DNA of 64,000 nucleotides, from assembly GCF_910591885.1 (NCBI RefSeq), contig NC_063276.1:5952001-6016000 (forward strand), in the 5' to 3' direction. Below the pieces are notes generated by a model that searched no databases, was not told the origin of the DNA, and worked only from the letters and a program-made list of their open reading frames with translations. The translations under genes were made by a program, and so were the position numbers. Numbering within the stretch: position 1 is the stretch's first letter; each line of letters starts with the position of its first letter. The stretch is from Bombus terrestris (taxonomy: Eukaryota > Arthropoda > Insecta > Hymenoptera > Apidae). Below, one piece after another: positions 53,701-63,700 of the stretch.

Positions 53701-54453
53701 AGAATGATTTTGTTTCGATGAACCGGGAATGTTCGATCGATTTGATTTTACTATAAGTCATCCTCGAGGGGTTAAATAAAAATAGTTCCTAGATTTTGAG
53801 GAAAATTTATTTATTTGGCGTGATAGGGTAAAAATAGTCACGCGAGAAGCGATATAGCTACTTTCGATACCTTTGATATTTGACTGCTGGGCATGCACAT
53901 AACAAGTAATGCACAAAACTTCTCTCAAGCGTACTACCACTATAGATTTAATCATACTCTGCATGTCCACGTTAATTCATTTCTCGGAACGTTTATTTCG
54001 AACTCGAACATTTGTTTTCCGTATAATTTGATTTTACTCACTGCACTTAGGAGAAAGATTATTACGCTCACGTCTAAATCGTTGAGAATTAAAAGTAAAG
54101 TTTTATCAAATGAATTATGAAGTACTATTAAGTTAACGAAGTATATAATAAGAAGAGAGATAAATGAGAGAGCGAAAAGGGTTGCAAATAACGGGGAAAC
54201 ATACTTTCGGTTGCAGCACACCCCCGTCAGCTGTGGGAACGGGGACGGGAATCGGCATGGGCATCGGACCGGACAGCAACACCAGCAACAGCAACGTCTT
54301 GTACCATCCACCGCACCACCACCCTCAGCACCAACACGCGGTGGCATCATCAGCGGCGGGAATGGGCCCAACTGTCCCTCAGATTCCAAACCGGACGCCG
54401 GGAGTCCTTTGTTGTCCATCTCTGAGGTGACTAACACCCTGCTCAACCAATAG
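20632..54453 (+). CDS. ss: Spineless / aryl hydrocarbon receptor homologue (bHLH-PAS transcription factor), 3' eight exons; 5' part outside window
   Basis: Joined exons 20632-20750, 37115-37204, 49375-49584, 51152-51446, 51569-51710, 51785-52252, 52333-53325 and 54231-54453 give about 846 residues with every phase matching. Seen: a post-bHLH start (VVMHKDKEEN), PAS-A (ALNGFLLILTCDGEVFFATH, SDIVHQSVYELVHSEDREEL), PAS-B (KSKHKLDLALVSMDQRGKML, GGYDLVHYDDLAYVASAHQE, LLKTGASGMIAYRF), then EEEGRDLLGKRTMDFK and RRYKTQLRDFLSTCR. These strings are characteristic of insect Spineless/AHR. The C-terminal half is low complexity, with Gln, Ala and His tracts typical of an activation region. Known for the family: a nuclear factor that dimerises with Tango/ARNT and specifies antennal, distal-leg and bristle fates. 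The bHLH is missing here: the first exon starts in phase 1 and no bHLH-like exon was found upstream. Introns of 16.4 and 12.2 kb fit a developmental regulator. One intron has a GC donor, and the last acceptor is ambiguous. Confidence 0.95.
24934..24951. repeat. (CT)n microsatellite
   Basis: Nine CT dinucleotides without interruption lie in the 16-kb ss intron. Confidence 0.9.
26585..27115. repeat. Three-unit degenerate tandem repeat
   Basis: Units begin near 26587, 26765 and 26930 with (T)TATAAGATGTAAC or CGTAAGATGCACAAC. They continue with TTGTACAAC(A/T)xTCGTTAC, then xxGATAATTTCATGATTG, then a GxAAAGTTAGATTCTGGTAxxGAAAT-like end. Unit length is about 165-185 nt. No coding potential is apparent. 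Confidence 0.6.
28742..28945. mobile_element. Small TA-flanked inverted-repeat element (MITE-like)
   Basis: The left end is CAGGGTGCATCAAAAG, preceded by TA at 28740-28741. The right end, reverse-complemented, is CAAGGTGATCAAAAAATA and is followed by TA at 28946-28947. The two ends match over about 15 bases with one gap, giving a 204-bp non-coding element of the Tc1/mariner superfamily type by its TA target. Family not identified. Confidence 0.6.
32025..32280. repeat. Degenerate ~15-nt tandem repeat, array 1
   Basis: About 16 consecutive 14-16 nt units can be cut as GCTTTCAAATTGGAC, GCACTTAAATCGAGC, GCTTTCAAGTTGGGG, GTACTCGAGTCGGAA, GCTTCCAATTTTGCG and similar. The consensus is roughly GCTTTCAAATCGAAx. 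Units are highly diverged, yet the period holds over about 250 bases. Confidence 0.65.
33050..33260. repeat. Degenerate ~15-nt tandem repeat, array 2
   Basis: This has the same style of unit as the array about 1 kb upstream: GTTTTTAAGTTAGAC, GCTTTCGAATTCGAG, TTTTCCAGGTCGAAA, GCATTGGAATTGAAA, GCTTTCATGTTAAAA. The period is 15-16 nt over about 200 bases. Related single units also occur near 25540-25860, 33780-33860 and 35855-35900. Confidence 0.6.
34057..34077. repeat. (GA)n microsatellite
   Basis: An uninterrupted GA run of about ten units, followed by further purine-rich sequence, lies in the 16-kb ss intron. GA tracts can bind GAGA-type factors in insects, but no function is shown here. Confidence 0.9.
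37115..37204 (+). CDS. ss: ss exon B: start of PAS-A
   Basis: The acceptor is ctgttacag ending at 37114 and the donor is gtactt at 37205. The 90-nt phase 0-0 exon encodes 30 residues, from ALNGFLLILTCDGEVFFATH to ESYLGFHQ. This is the first strands of PAS-A and is nearly diagnostic of Spineless/AHR. It is isolated by introns of 16.4 kb and 12.2 kb. Confidence 0.96.
37906..38339 (+). mobile_element. Probable solo LTR of a retrotransposon
   Basis: A 434-bp segment starts TGTGTAGTATCGTGG and ends AAGTTACTACA, the TG...CA boundary of an LTR with short inverted ends. It sits inside an extreme AT tract and is itself much more GC-rich, so its edges are sharp. A 4-bp TATA is present on both sides, but this is weak evidence in an AT repeat. 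No retrotransposon coding sequence is adjacent, suggesting a solo LTR. Orientation follows the TG-to-CA reading. Confidence 0.55.
48251..48262 (-). terminator. Pol III terminator of tRNA copy 1
   Basis: A run of twelve A on the + strand (T on the transcribed - strand) lies 15 nt past the tRNA 3' end. Runs of four or more T end RNA polymerase III transcripts. Confidence 0.75.
48278..48349 (-). tRNA. tRNA-iMet(CAT): Initiator tRNA-Met (CAT), copy 1
   Basis: The 72-nt gene on the - strand starts AGCAGAGTGGCGCAGTGG and ends CTCTGCTA. The anticodon stem is CTGGG/CCCAG around a loop with CAT. The T loop carries GGATCGAAACC, with ATCG in place of TTCG, a hallmark of eukaryotic initiator tRNA. Internal A and B box promoters are therefore present, no intron is seen and CCA is not encoded. 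It lies antisense within a ss intron. Confidence 0.97.
48798..48869 (+). tRNA. tRNA-iMet(CAT): Initiator tRNA-Met (CAT), copy 2
   Basis: This is 72 nt and base-for-base identical to the two neighbouring copies, but on the + strand, the sense direction of the host gene ss. It shows the same initiator features: CAT anticodon, ATCG in the T loop, and an A:T-type closing end (AGCAGAG with CTCTGCTA). A long T-run follows 26 nt downstream. Confidence 0.97.
48896..48908 (+). terminator. Pol III terminator of tRNA copy 2
   Basis: Thirteen consecutive T lie 26 nt after the mature end, a strong RNA polymerase III stop. Confidence 0.75.
49053..49061 (-). terminator. Pol III terminator of tRNA copy 3
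   Basis: Nine A on the + strand (nine T in the - strand transcript) lie 24 nt after the mature end. Confidence 0.72.
49086..49157 (-). tRNA. tRNA-iMet(CAT): Initiator tRNA-Met (CAT), copy 3
   Basis: This 72-nt - strand gene is identical to copies 1 and 2. It ends about 216 nt beyond copy 2, to which it is inverted, and lies only 217 nt before ss exon C. Its 3' flank (AGGGGGTTGATT) resembles that of copy 2 (AGGGTTGATT), suggesting these two arose by a local duplication that included flanking DNA. Confidence 0.97.
49375..49584 (+). CDS. ss: ss exon C: rest of PAS-A core
   Basis: The acceptor is tttgtttcag ending at 49374 and the donor is gtgagt at 49585. The 210-nt exon (70 codons, phase 0-0) starts SDIVHQSVYELVHSEDREEL and ends RFRCLLDNTSGFL. 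It continues PAS-A directly from the previous exon with no gap in the family pattern. Confidence 0.96.
49585..51151 (+). other. ss: ss intron between exons C and D
   Basis: This is a 1.57-kb intron with donor gtgagt and acceptor tttccag. Nothing recognisable was seen inside it. Confidence 0.85.
51152..51446 (+). CDS. ss: ss exon D: PAS-A end, linker and PAS-B start
   Basis: The acceptor is tctttttccag ending at 51151 and the donor is gtaagc at 51447. The 295-nt exon is phase 0 in and phase 1 out. It starts RLDIRGRVKILHGQNRKTEE and passes through CTPFGPPSLLE. It enters PAS-B at KSKHKLDLALVSMDQRGKML and ends ASAHQE plus one base of a Leu codon. Confidence 0.96.
51569..51710 (+). CDS. ss: ss exon E: PAS-B core, followed by a GC donor
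   Basis: The acceptor is atttttag ending at 51568. The 142-nt exon encodes LLKTGASGMIAYRFQKKDGG and continues to STHRPLM. The reading frame only continues into the next exon (MEEEGRDLLGKRT) if the donor is the GC of GCAAGT at 51711, splitting the Met codon as AT|G. No GT donor nearby restores the family sequence. Confidence 0.94.
51785..52252 (+). CDS. ss: ss exon F: PAS-B end and start of C-terminal region
   Basis: The acceptor is ttttcag ending at 51784 and the donor is gtgaga at 52253. The 468-nt exon runs from EEEGRDLLGKRTMDFKVSYL through the conserved RRYKTQLRDFLSTCRNKR. It then enters Ala/Tyr/Thr-rich sequence ending ALDN plus two bases of Arg. Confidence 0.94.
52333..53325 (+). CDS. 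ss: ss exon G: Gln/Ala/His-rich C-terminal region
   Basis: The acceptor is acaaacccag ending at 52332. The 993-nt exon starts YLTAATENLFQYRPLGSYY and contains a Pro/Ser/Thr-rich stretch. It then has a long Gln tract (about 53020-53112, mixed CAA/CAG), an Ala tract (about 53140-53188) and His-rich clusters (53258-53310). It ends at a strong donor gtgagt at 53326 in phase 2. Reading through that donor meets TGA at 53327-53329, so intron retention would end the protein there. Confidence 0.9.
53359..53594. repeat. Long imperfect palindrome inside the last ss intron
   Basis: The arm starting TATACTAGATGAAAGAG at 53359 is matched in reverse complement by the arm ending at 53594 (TATAGTAGACAGAAGCG). 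Pairing continues through AAAATCGGTCAGCGGTTAAA versus AAAATCGGCCAGTGGTTAAA and TTTACAACTTTC. The arms are at least 70 bases with a shorter, weaker match further in. TA at the outer edges fits a MITE, but a functional RNA hairpin is also possible. Confidence 0.75.
54231..54453 (+). CDS. ss: ss last exon and stop codon (acceptor choice uncertain)
   Basis: Two acceptors fit: ttgcag ending at 54216 and gtcag ending at 54230. From the phase-2 donor at 53326, the second gives a frame ending SPLLSISEVTNTLLNQ and a stop at 54451-54453. I prefer this ending because it looks like a structured, non-repetitive tail. The first acceptor gives a different frame ending TPGVLCCPSLR with a stop at 54428-54430. 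The sequence alone does not settle which is used, or whether both are. Confidence 0.65.
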
Positions 54454-56679
54454 TCTCTTCGTGACCTCAGCATCGCTCCGTTTCAGTGATCAAGGTAATT
54501 TCAGAGTCAATTGACGAAGGTAATTTCAAGTTGATCAAGGCGATCAAGTTGTGTGATAATTATCGAACTGATCAATATCAGATTTTGATTTACTTCTACG
54601 AATCGAAATATAAAGAATTCGTGAATGTTGTCAGGGTTAAAGAAAAAAAGGAGAAAAGTTAATGATGCTATATTTCCAACATCTCGATATTTTGTGTATT
54701 CTTGTACATCATACGTATTCTATATATTTCTATATATCTCTATAAAACATACACAAACGTTTAGAGTATAGTAATTATTACATTTCATAATATTTAATCT
54801 GATGATCCTATGTAAAAATGTTTCTCAAATGCCATCGTCTCGACTGTTCACAGGTATCTCCCAGGAGATAGTTTCACCGAGGCGAATCGCAAAACGCGTG
54901 ACTGTACCATACAGATAATACCGGTTGAAGTTGTTAAGAGTGTTGCCGTATAATGCTGTAACATAACACACTTATTTACAGTTAATGCCCGACGTTGCTA
55001 CGACGTATGTGCATGTACGCCTGATTACGTTCGTTCGACCGTATTGTTAAGTTTTCGCGAGAGTTCTCCGGGGGTCGTGCAGAGTTTCGAGTCTCCCGCT
55101 CGTGGAATTGTGAAACCACGTGAAAGGGTATGATTACGGAGATCCTCGTTGGCTGTATTCGGCTGAAAATCGACGTTTACTACTCGTACTACGTTTGCGC
55201 GATAGGAAAAGATAGCAATTTTCTTGCGAGCCGGAAGATTGTAATTTAAAGATACGTTTGTAATTAACATATCGACAATGTTCGAATTTGTAAACAATTC
55301 ACTTGGAGTGTGGCTAGCGTGACCCTTTGATCCCAATGGCAACAATTTTTGTAAGTTTCTTCTATTCCTTGTAATTATAAAAAATAAGCGTGACACGCAG
55401 AAGATCTCTGCCTTCCATGAAAATCTTCTCAGGCGAATATTTGAATGGTTCTTGCTAAAGGGACGCGATAACCACACTTCCACCCTTCATCCTTTGAACA
55501 GGAAAAAGAGCAATATAGAATTCCGTCGAGGAGCACAAAATTAATTGCCTCGATCGAGCTATGAGAAACGCAACACATACGGAGTTTAGTTTTAAATTAG
55601 GCCTGCGTATATTGTGTGATCGTTCTGTACGTACTATCGTTCTTTTATTCTTTCTTTCTTTGTTGATCCTTCGCGACATCGGGTATCAGATATTATCGGT
55701 ATTGGATCGCGAAGTGTTCTCGTAAGGGGTTAATCGTGTCATTGCGTTTTTGTGCGTGTAATCATTTTTTAATGGAGTACACATGATTCTGTGATATGTG
55801 TTAGGTAACTTAAAGTGCGGTATTCTTCTAAAAGATATTTAAGATTCGTGTACGCGTAACTGAAAACGAGGAAAAATTGAAGGGAATTAGACAAACGTTC
55901 AATGTTTGCCGCACTTATACGAGGAATCGAATTACAATACCATCGCGAAACATTCCATCTCATACTCCAAATCCTATTATGGATGGACCAAAGTATATAA
56001 TACGTATTATCCGTGGCAATACATTAGCTGCAAACATCCCCCTCTACATTTATACATTATCATTTTATCATATCGTTAGTTTATTTAAAGCAAAGAAACA
56101 ACTCGAAGTAATTCGATTCCTGGATCACACTGTTTGCGTTTTCCAATTAAAGAATGTCAAGATGTGGTTGCGTATTCCAGTGAACGGGCCAAGACCAAAA
56201 TTAAGGGAAGAAAAGGGGGAAACTCTCGATTCGGCTGAACAACCTCAGTCTTGCCAATGTTTTGTTAATAAGTTTGTAATTTTTGTACTTAATTAATTTA
56301 TACGGCTATTTATGTACACGCGCGTAAATCGACGTCTAGCGAAGCTAGGCGAGCCTTCCATAATTTTAGACGTATACTCTCATTTCGCGAACGTAATGTC
56401 CATGCTCGGGAAACGAGAAGACTGCGTGAAATTAAAGGAAAGGAACGGAGGTGAAATTATTGGGGGAAGGGTACCGGAAGTCTCGATCGACTTCCCGTGG
56501 CATCGAACTGTCCGCGTTTCGAAGAGGAGACCAGAGTGAATTTCTCAATGCTTCGAATCTCCAGGCCGAAATAAGAGGTAGAAAAGAGAAAAACGTGATT
56601 TTATTTTGCGCATACATATCAGAACAAAAGGAAGGCGAAGGGAGCGTGTCACAATCCTTCTCTTTCTATTGCAATCTTG

Positions 56680-56738
56680 ATATATATATATATACAAAGA
56701 GATATATATGTATACATAAAGATATATATATTGTATTA
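56680..56738. repeat. AT-rich microsatellite cluster
   Basis: A (TA)7 run at 56681-56694 is followed by several shorter GATATATAT and TATACATA blocks. It lies in the intergenic/3' UTR region between ss and PNISR. Confidence 0.8.
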
Positions 56739-57373
56739 TTTGCTGGTAGGAACAACGTTTAAATTTTACGGATAGCTTAACGATTTTTACGGCTACCGAC
56801 GAAATCCTCTTTTTTCCTTCCGATCCATGCATCCTTTTGAAACTTACAAACTACGATTATTCTGTAACTTTACCCTACTTCATATCGTTGTAGTGTTATA
56901 CAATATACGAAACTATTTTGCTATGATTCTTTGTAAACATCCAATCCGCTGATCGGCTTTGCGACATAAGGCGAATCTGGCGACGCTCGTAGACTTGTTA
57001 CTGACGTCGTTCTTGGAACAGTAGATTATTTACAATTTTTTAAATCCACTGGCAACTAAGAAAAGAGGATACGAATTTACCAAAATGTGTTTGCCGGCAA
57101 ATGATGAAAGAAACATCGACAATAAAAAAAACAACTAGACATATCAATTTCTATATATCTTTCTCTCGTGGTTTCAAAACGGGTATAAAGAGAATTTCAT
57201 TGGGTAAAGAATGGAAGACGTCAGTAACGAGTCTCGAGAACCCATACTGTAAATTCACATCTTCGATCGTAACAGCTTGAAACTACGTTTCTTTGCAATA
57301 TCGTATGAAGATCTACTATTATAAGTAATTGAGTCTAGTCCACACATAAAGCGAATTAATGATATATCTACTA

Positions 57374-57782
57374 TGCTTAAACTGTGACAATGTTCTCACC
57401 AGCGAAGCAACCCCTGCCGACAATCTTGCTTGGTAAACGAATTACCTCTCCACTGTACACATGTATCTATACATAAACCCGCGTTAACAATCCCGAAATC
57501 ATTCGTCAATCTTCAAATCAAGGTAAAAACGTTTCAGATCCAATTTTCTCAATAGTGTCAACCATCGTAACAATATTTTTATTACAGACTCGATAGACGA
57601 GTAGAAAAGATTTCTCGTATTTATATATGTTTCTCTAAAGACTGCAAAAAATTTTGCGGCCAATATCTATTGTAAAATTCCAAATAACTAACTAAATAAT
57701 GTTCTTACGATTTGAGGGTTGACGCCTGGCCGCCCCCTTCTTATTTGATCACAGTGGTGAGAATATTCTGACAGTTTAAGCA
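57374..57782. mobile_element. TA-flanked element with ~28-bp terminal inverted repeats
   Basis: The left end is TGCTTAAACTGTGACAATG followed by TTCTCACCA. The right end, reverse-complemented, is TGCTTAAACTGTCAGAATA followed by TTCTCACCA. They share about 25 of 28 bases, and TA flanks both sides (57372-57373, 57783-57784). The 409-bp interior is non-coding. It lies between the convergent ends of ss and PNISR and may be transcribed as part of a 3' UTR. Confidence 0.6.
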
Positions 57783-59990
57783 TACATGTATATTTACTGT
57801 ATATTTAAATTAAGGTATCTTCTAACGAATATAGATAAGTTTTAGTCGATATAGACGATTCTCCCCATAGTTATCCACATAGATCAAAATACGTACCTTA
57901 TTTTATAGTGACCGGTATCTGCAGACAACATGCAATTCAATCGTGGCCCTATCGAGTTGGATGACACAAGTGGAAAATTTGTTTATCATCGCGCGTTCTC
58001 TATTTTAGATCGAATATAAAGAGCGTTCGATGGCGATCAATAAAACAACATATCACCGAGTGCCTATTTCGATCGAGAGGACTATCAGATCAGTGAGACC
58101 AATCTCTGTTGATTTCTTACGATGTAAAAAAAATAAATAAGAGGATACTATACTATTACGGATATCGAGAAGAATTGAATAAATGTAAGATAGATACACG
58201 AACTTGATAGTTGATCCCCTCTTTTTCAAAAATCTCTACATACTAAAACATACTAAAATTATTACTCGACAAAGAGAAGAATCCTTATATAACAAGATAT
58301 CGTTACACATATCAATTTTTAAGAAATTCTGATACTCTGAAATTTATCACGATATCTCGATTAAACGACGTTGTTGCTCAATGAAAAAGACAAAATTTAC
58401 ACTTTGCAGATACCTGTATCTCACTATTTGTAAAATTAACTCGACTATCCTTGGGCTTAAGCGGATGAGAAAAATGAGAAAAAAGAAAAAGATAAAAAAT
58501 AAACGAGAAGCCCGTTTTTCTTTCGGAATACATCGCCTCGTTCTCTGGCTAAGAAAAAGTGTTGCATCCTGTTCTGCAGATGTTCTTTTATATATCCGAA
58601 TGTATCAAAGTGAACACGATAATCATGCCAAACCAAACTTTGACTCTCCTCGATCACTCCATCTAATTTATCTCCGATATATTCTATAGAACCTAATTAC
58701 TTATTAACACTAAACTACTAAATGCTAAGCTCTACGAAATGAAATTTTAAAACTGTATCAAATGTTTATATGAAATAAATTATAATAATGCAATAGAACG
58801 GACGTTCTATCTTCTCTCATCTATACTACAGTGGAAGAAAGACCAAAAGTAATAAAGAAAACTGAAAATTTGATTGTAGGTGAAAATATTTTACTCCATC
58901 ATGTTTTAGGTATACTTCATCATTTTCTTTCTTTTCTTTCTTTTTTATTTATTTCAATTAAAAATGACTCATTACACTTATCATAGCAATATGTATGTAA
59001 GGCCCATACTTACAATACACTAAAACGTAATGTATGTCGAATGTGTGTTAATACATGTAATTGATCCAGTAGACAAATCTGCGTATATCCGCGACACGTA
59101 TTAATAACGCGCCAAGTTTATTCGAGTTTTACTGACATTTGTCACTGACATTTATCTTGGCGAATATCACTCAATACATAAAAGACAGACTTACGAATTT
59201 TCAAGACAGCAACAAAAAACCAAATGTAAATGTACCGATTCTCAAATGTAGCGACTAAAATTCATTTGTACCTGATTAGTTTCATTTTATTGCTTTTAGC
59301 AATATGACGCAATCAAGCTTGTATGAGAGAAGTAATAGTGATTCGTTATTTATTTGTGAAATATACTCAACGTCCGATATAGCTGAGACAGAAGTTGGTG
59401 CTATTCTATGCGATTGATTCGAAATGCAGGCTAATATTTGTTTGTATAAAATGGATACATCGTTACAAAATAATAGTATCGGAATTGTGAACGAAACAAG
59501 TTCGCTGACGTAGGTACATGTGTCTGATTATATTCCGTGGAAGTGAGTTCTTTAGAAATATATTCTATGAAAAAAACAAAGATTAATTCGTTTTTATGCA
59601 GAAGTAACGCTACAGTTAGAAGACTGATAGATCGAAACAATTACAAACTGTTCGGATACTACTATACTCATATGCACTATATAGTTAGAGATAATAGGTT
59701 ATTCGAATGAACCTAATAAAATTGGGAAGAAGTGACCTAATCGATATCTGACATCACTAGTAGCGCGCGCATGTAGGAAATTTCAAATGGACAATCACAA
59801 TGAAAACCTTTACTTTCGATAATATTTGTGTTATCTATGGACCACGAAAGCTTTGTCTTTCTTTTTCCTTTCATTATCATTATTTCCTTTCCTGTTTGTT
59901 TCATTCCTCTTTTTAATTCCGTTCGAATATCTCAAAAAGTTACTTAATTATGAATATGTATATACAACCTTGGCTAGAAGTTGGTCAGGT

Positions 59991-60772
59991 TCAATTCCTG
60001 TACCGATGAGACGACGATTTCTTACCGTCCCGATGATTCGACTGCCTTGATCTCGATCGTGATTTTCTATGATCCCTAGATCTAGATCGTGTCCTTCTCT
60101 TGCTCCTAGAAACGTAAGATTGCGAGCGTTTTCGTTCCTTCGAACGCGTTCGAGATCTGTCTCTAGCCCTGGATCGTGATCTTGATCTCTTCTTATCCCT
60201 GGTACGGGATTTACTGCGTCTTGTAGAATAGGACCGACTTCTTCTTCTACCTCTCGAATGAGAACGTGATTTCCTTTTTCCCCTGGAACGTGATCGCGAC
60301 CATTTCCTGGTGGCCGAGCTGGATCTAGATCTACGACAGCTTCTCGAGCGAGATCTACGCCGTTTACGATTTCTCGATCTTGATCTGTGCTTCTTGCTGG
60401 ACCTATAATTGCTCGAAGACCTTGAACGATATTCTTTACGAGACTTTATCGATCTAGACCTGGATTTGCGTTTGTGGCCACGCTCGGAAGAACGAGATCG
60501 AGACTTTCTGCCTCTCGATTTACTTCTACTTTTTGATTTCCTTTTTCGGTATTCACGATCACGAACTTTGCTCGATCTTTTCTTCTTCAACGAGTTACGA
60601 CTCGAGTCAGAGCTCGTAGACTCTGAACTGCTAGATTCGGAATCGGCTGACCCTGATGGAGTATTGGTCTTTGCCATATCAGGCGGCACTATTTGTTGCT
60701 GTGGACTTTGTCCGCCGCTCGACAAAGTTTCAGACGCTTCTCTTTGATTATTTATCGTTTCTTTTTCATCAA
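59991..60772 (-). CDS. PNISR: PNISR terminal exon encoding the RS domain
   Basis: The acceptor is ACTTTAG and the 782-nt exon ends with TGA at 59993-59991. It begins DEKETINNQREASETLSSGG, passes a Ser-rich acidic patch, and then about 200 residues of RS/SR dipeptides, with NHRDGKKSSSHRYRN at the end. RS domains are phosphorylated and drive speckle localisation in known SR proteins. Confidence 0.94.
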
Positions 60773-63700
60773 CTAAAGTAGTGATGTTACGGAGTTACGC
60801 TTAATGATGTAATGACGACTTAGTTTTATTATATTTCGAAACATACCTGAATCTTTGCAGCTTGTATTACCAGTATGATTTTCCTGTTGTTTATTATACT
60901 GCTCCTCGTAACGTTGCTCTTCCTTCTCATCCTCCTCCGCCAGACGCGCCTCGATTTCCTCCTCCGTCTTTTTGAATGCTTGTTGCCGCCGTTTCACCGT
61001 TTCCTGTGAACAAAAACGAATAACAGCTTTCATACTTCCTCCCATCTTTAAACTTCCATCTACTGTAATGAACAAAACCACTCTTACTATAAGCTCGTCG
61101 TCGCTATCATTGTTTTGAGCCTGGACGTGTTCGTTCTGCTCCTCCTCAGACTCGCTGTTGCTGTCGCCATAGATGCCCAGACCTATACGAAACAAACAGT
61201 TTATTATCCTTGTTCGTCATATTATTGTGCGTTCTTGTCAAAATAAAGACATACTCTCAACCACTAAATATGCTGCCGCTACGATCGAAAAATGTCCTGA
61301 AAGACATCTTCGTTTCACGAGAACTTATAAGCGAGCATGGCTACAGAGAGAGTGGTACAATGCACGAACGCATTTTTTATAAATGACTTCGTGTACACGA
61401 CCGGTTCCTAGGATGACCGTGCGTTGAAGATTGTAAAGGCGTAGCGACTTACCAAGCTTACGAGTGATCTGAGCAAGAGGGGCCATGTTGTTGAGGGATG
61501 CGACGGGGGTCTCTCCTGCAGGGACTTACAATACACACGCATTTAGTACCAATGGCTAAGTGCTATCATCAGGATACCCCCCAAAATTAAATGGTACTGA
61601 TCACCGATATCACAAGGAGAGTCGATCCTGCCTTCAATCCTCATATACCTTAAGAAATCTTTAATAGCAATCCGTTTAGATATACGAAACTGAAACTGCT
61701 TTATTAGAATGAACATTAGTAGAGGAATATATCAACAATCAGTTTACGTGCAGAACCATAAGGTAGAGCAAGATGTCAATAAAAAGAGATACGGATAAAG
61801 CCGTATAAAAAATATTACACTATATTGATAGCTAAGATATAAAAAGCAAATAAAAGATAAATAGATCCCCAAAAAACGGGAAAGTAAAATTAATTATATG
61901 TAACTCTTTTATATTCTTAGTAATAAGCGCGTCTTCGAACAAGATCTGATTGATCAAAAGGTAGAATGAAAATTTGTTAAAATAATATTTGCCCTTTATA
62001 CGCGTTTCTTTTTCGCATATAGTAATTATATATCGAATCCTATCATATAATTTTTCACCACTTCTCTTTTTTCTCGAACAATTTATTCTTTACATTTAAT
62101 ACAGTCTTTTCAATAAATAATAAAGAACGATTCGATAATAAACAATTATCGAACTAATTCTATCGAAATCGAGAATTCAGTTATTAAAAATTGGGTAACG
62201 TAGTATTTTATAATGCTATTTAAAGAAAAAAAGATAGAAATATCACTTATGGTACGTGTATACAAAATCCTGGAAAAAATAAAGTAGGATATCCTGAAAT
62301 CATCGAATAATTAACTCTATGAATTGAACAATCTCTGTTTAATGTTTAAAAGCTTATATTACACAAATGGGCAAATAAAATTCACCGCAACACTGCACGA
62401 GACTCATATGAATCAGATTCTGTGCACTGGTGAGCGAAAGTATGAAATACGAGTATATCAATTTGTTAGTTGTATCGTGTGTATCTGGGGTACCTTTGGC
62501 ACGTGTGCGGCTCCAAACCTCTCTGCATATAGAACCGATTTCTTCGTTCGTTACCTCCAGAAGAATTTCCGTCAGCGATCTCCGTACCTTTAACATCTAT
62601 ACCGAACGAAATATATAATATATCGAACTAAACTGCAATTGTCAATGAATTCGATAGAGACAATATTCACCACATCCTGCAGTATCTCCTCTCTCGTTCG
62701 TTTCGGAGTGGTTATAGTCGCGTTAGACGTGGTTGGACTTCTATCTGTATGCGTATGCGCATCTGGAGAGTCTGCATCTCGAAATCGTGATTTCCGTGGG
62801 CGAAGAAGTATGTCTGGAGTACGTTCGAAATTCTTTTCAGTCGCCTGTTGATTACGTATTCCCTCGTCTTCTTGTTCTGTTTCCTTTTCGGAATCAGAAT
62901 CCTATATTTCAAATGAGCAAAGAGAAATTACAAAATAATAAATATTTCTTGAGTATATTCAGCTTTATTTGCAAGGCACGCAATTAATGCATTTATTGGG
63001 ACACGTACAAATTTACTTTTAGAAGGATTCAGTACAGCCCTAGCCTCGTCCTCGGCTTGCTTTCGGGCTTCTAATTCTTGTTTCCTTAGTATCTCTTGCC
63101 TTTCCCTCTCAACAGCTTTCTGTTTCTCTTTTTCCATTTTTTCTAAACCTTCCCTAATCCATGCTGGCAATTGTCTACGTTTTGCCGCGTCTATAGTAAA
63201 AATATCTCTATCGTTTTACCAAGGTACCACGCACAATGTTATCACGAGTGTTATTTCATGACTACACATGAGAATTTATTAACACAGCTAGTTAGCTAAG
63301 GTATTGTGATCACGTTAATACTGCACTTTGTTGCATATCTTTGTAATTAATGACAATTATAATATTATTATATTAAAATATCCTTCAAATTATTAATATG
63401 TTTCACCATACACATTCCAACAACTACATTTTTTAAACTTGCCTATGGTTGTTGTTGTATCCTCCTCAGGTGTTTTTTCCCTATCTTCACGACACCTCAC
63501 TGTATCCATGGGCCTCATATGTGATCCTCTATTTGCATGTCTGACACCTTTCATGAAAGGAGGTGGCTGAGGAGGTATCGTAGTAGGTGGCTCTCCAGAC
63601 CAATAACTATTTACCTAAATATAAAACACTTATTATCTGTAATTTCAGATCTAGTCTATTTTCAACTATAGAATATGTATCATTGATAATTAAATAAACT

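Larger units (their letters stand above)
54454..59990. other. Region between convergent ss and PNISR ends (3' UTRs)
   Basis: No coding gene is recognised here. Open frames of 152 codons (55025-55483, - strand) and 139 codons (55877-56296, + strand, no ATG start) have no family features. Both genes end towards this stretch, so it must hold both 3' UTRs. Possible + strand polyadenylation hexamers AATAAA occur at 58039-58044, 58132-58137 and 58774-58779. On the - strand, candidates lie at 59349-59354 (AATAAA) and near 59913 (ATTAAA). The sequence cannot say which are used. It also holds an AT microsatellite and a TIR element. Confidence 0.6.

Noticed and set aside
55025..56296. Open frames of 152 (-) and 139 (+) codons after the ss stop
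   Set aside because: The + strand one lacks an ATG start and neither shows a domain; they lie where 3' UTRs are expected.
60409..60747. 112-codon + strand frame opposite the PNISR RS domain
   Set aside because: Arg/Ser codon repeats create long antisense frames of Asp/Leu/Arg; this is a composition shadow.
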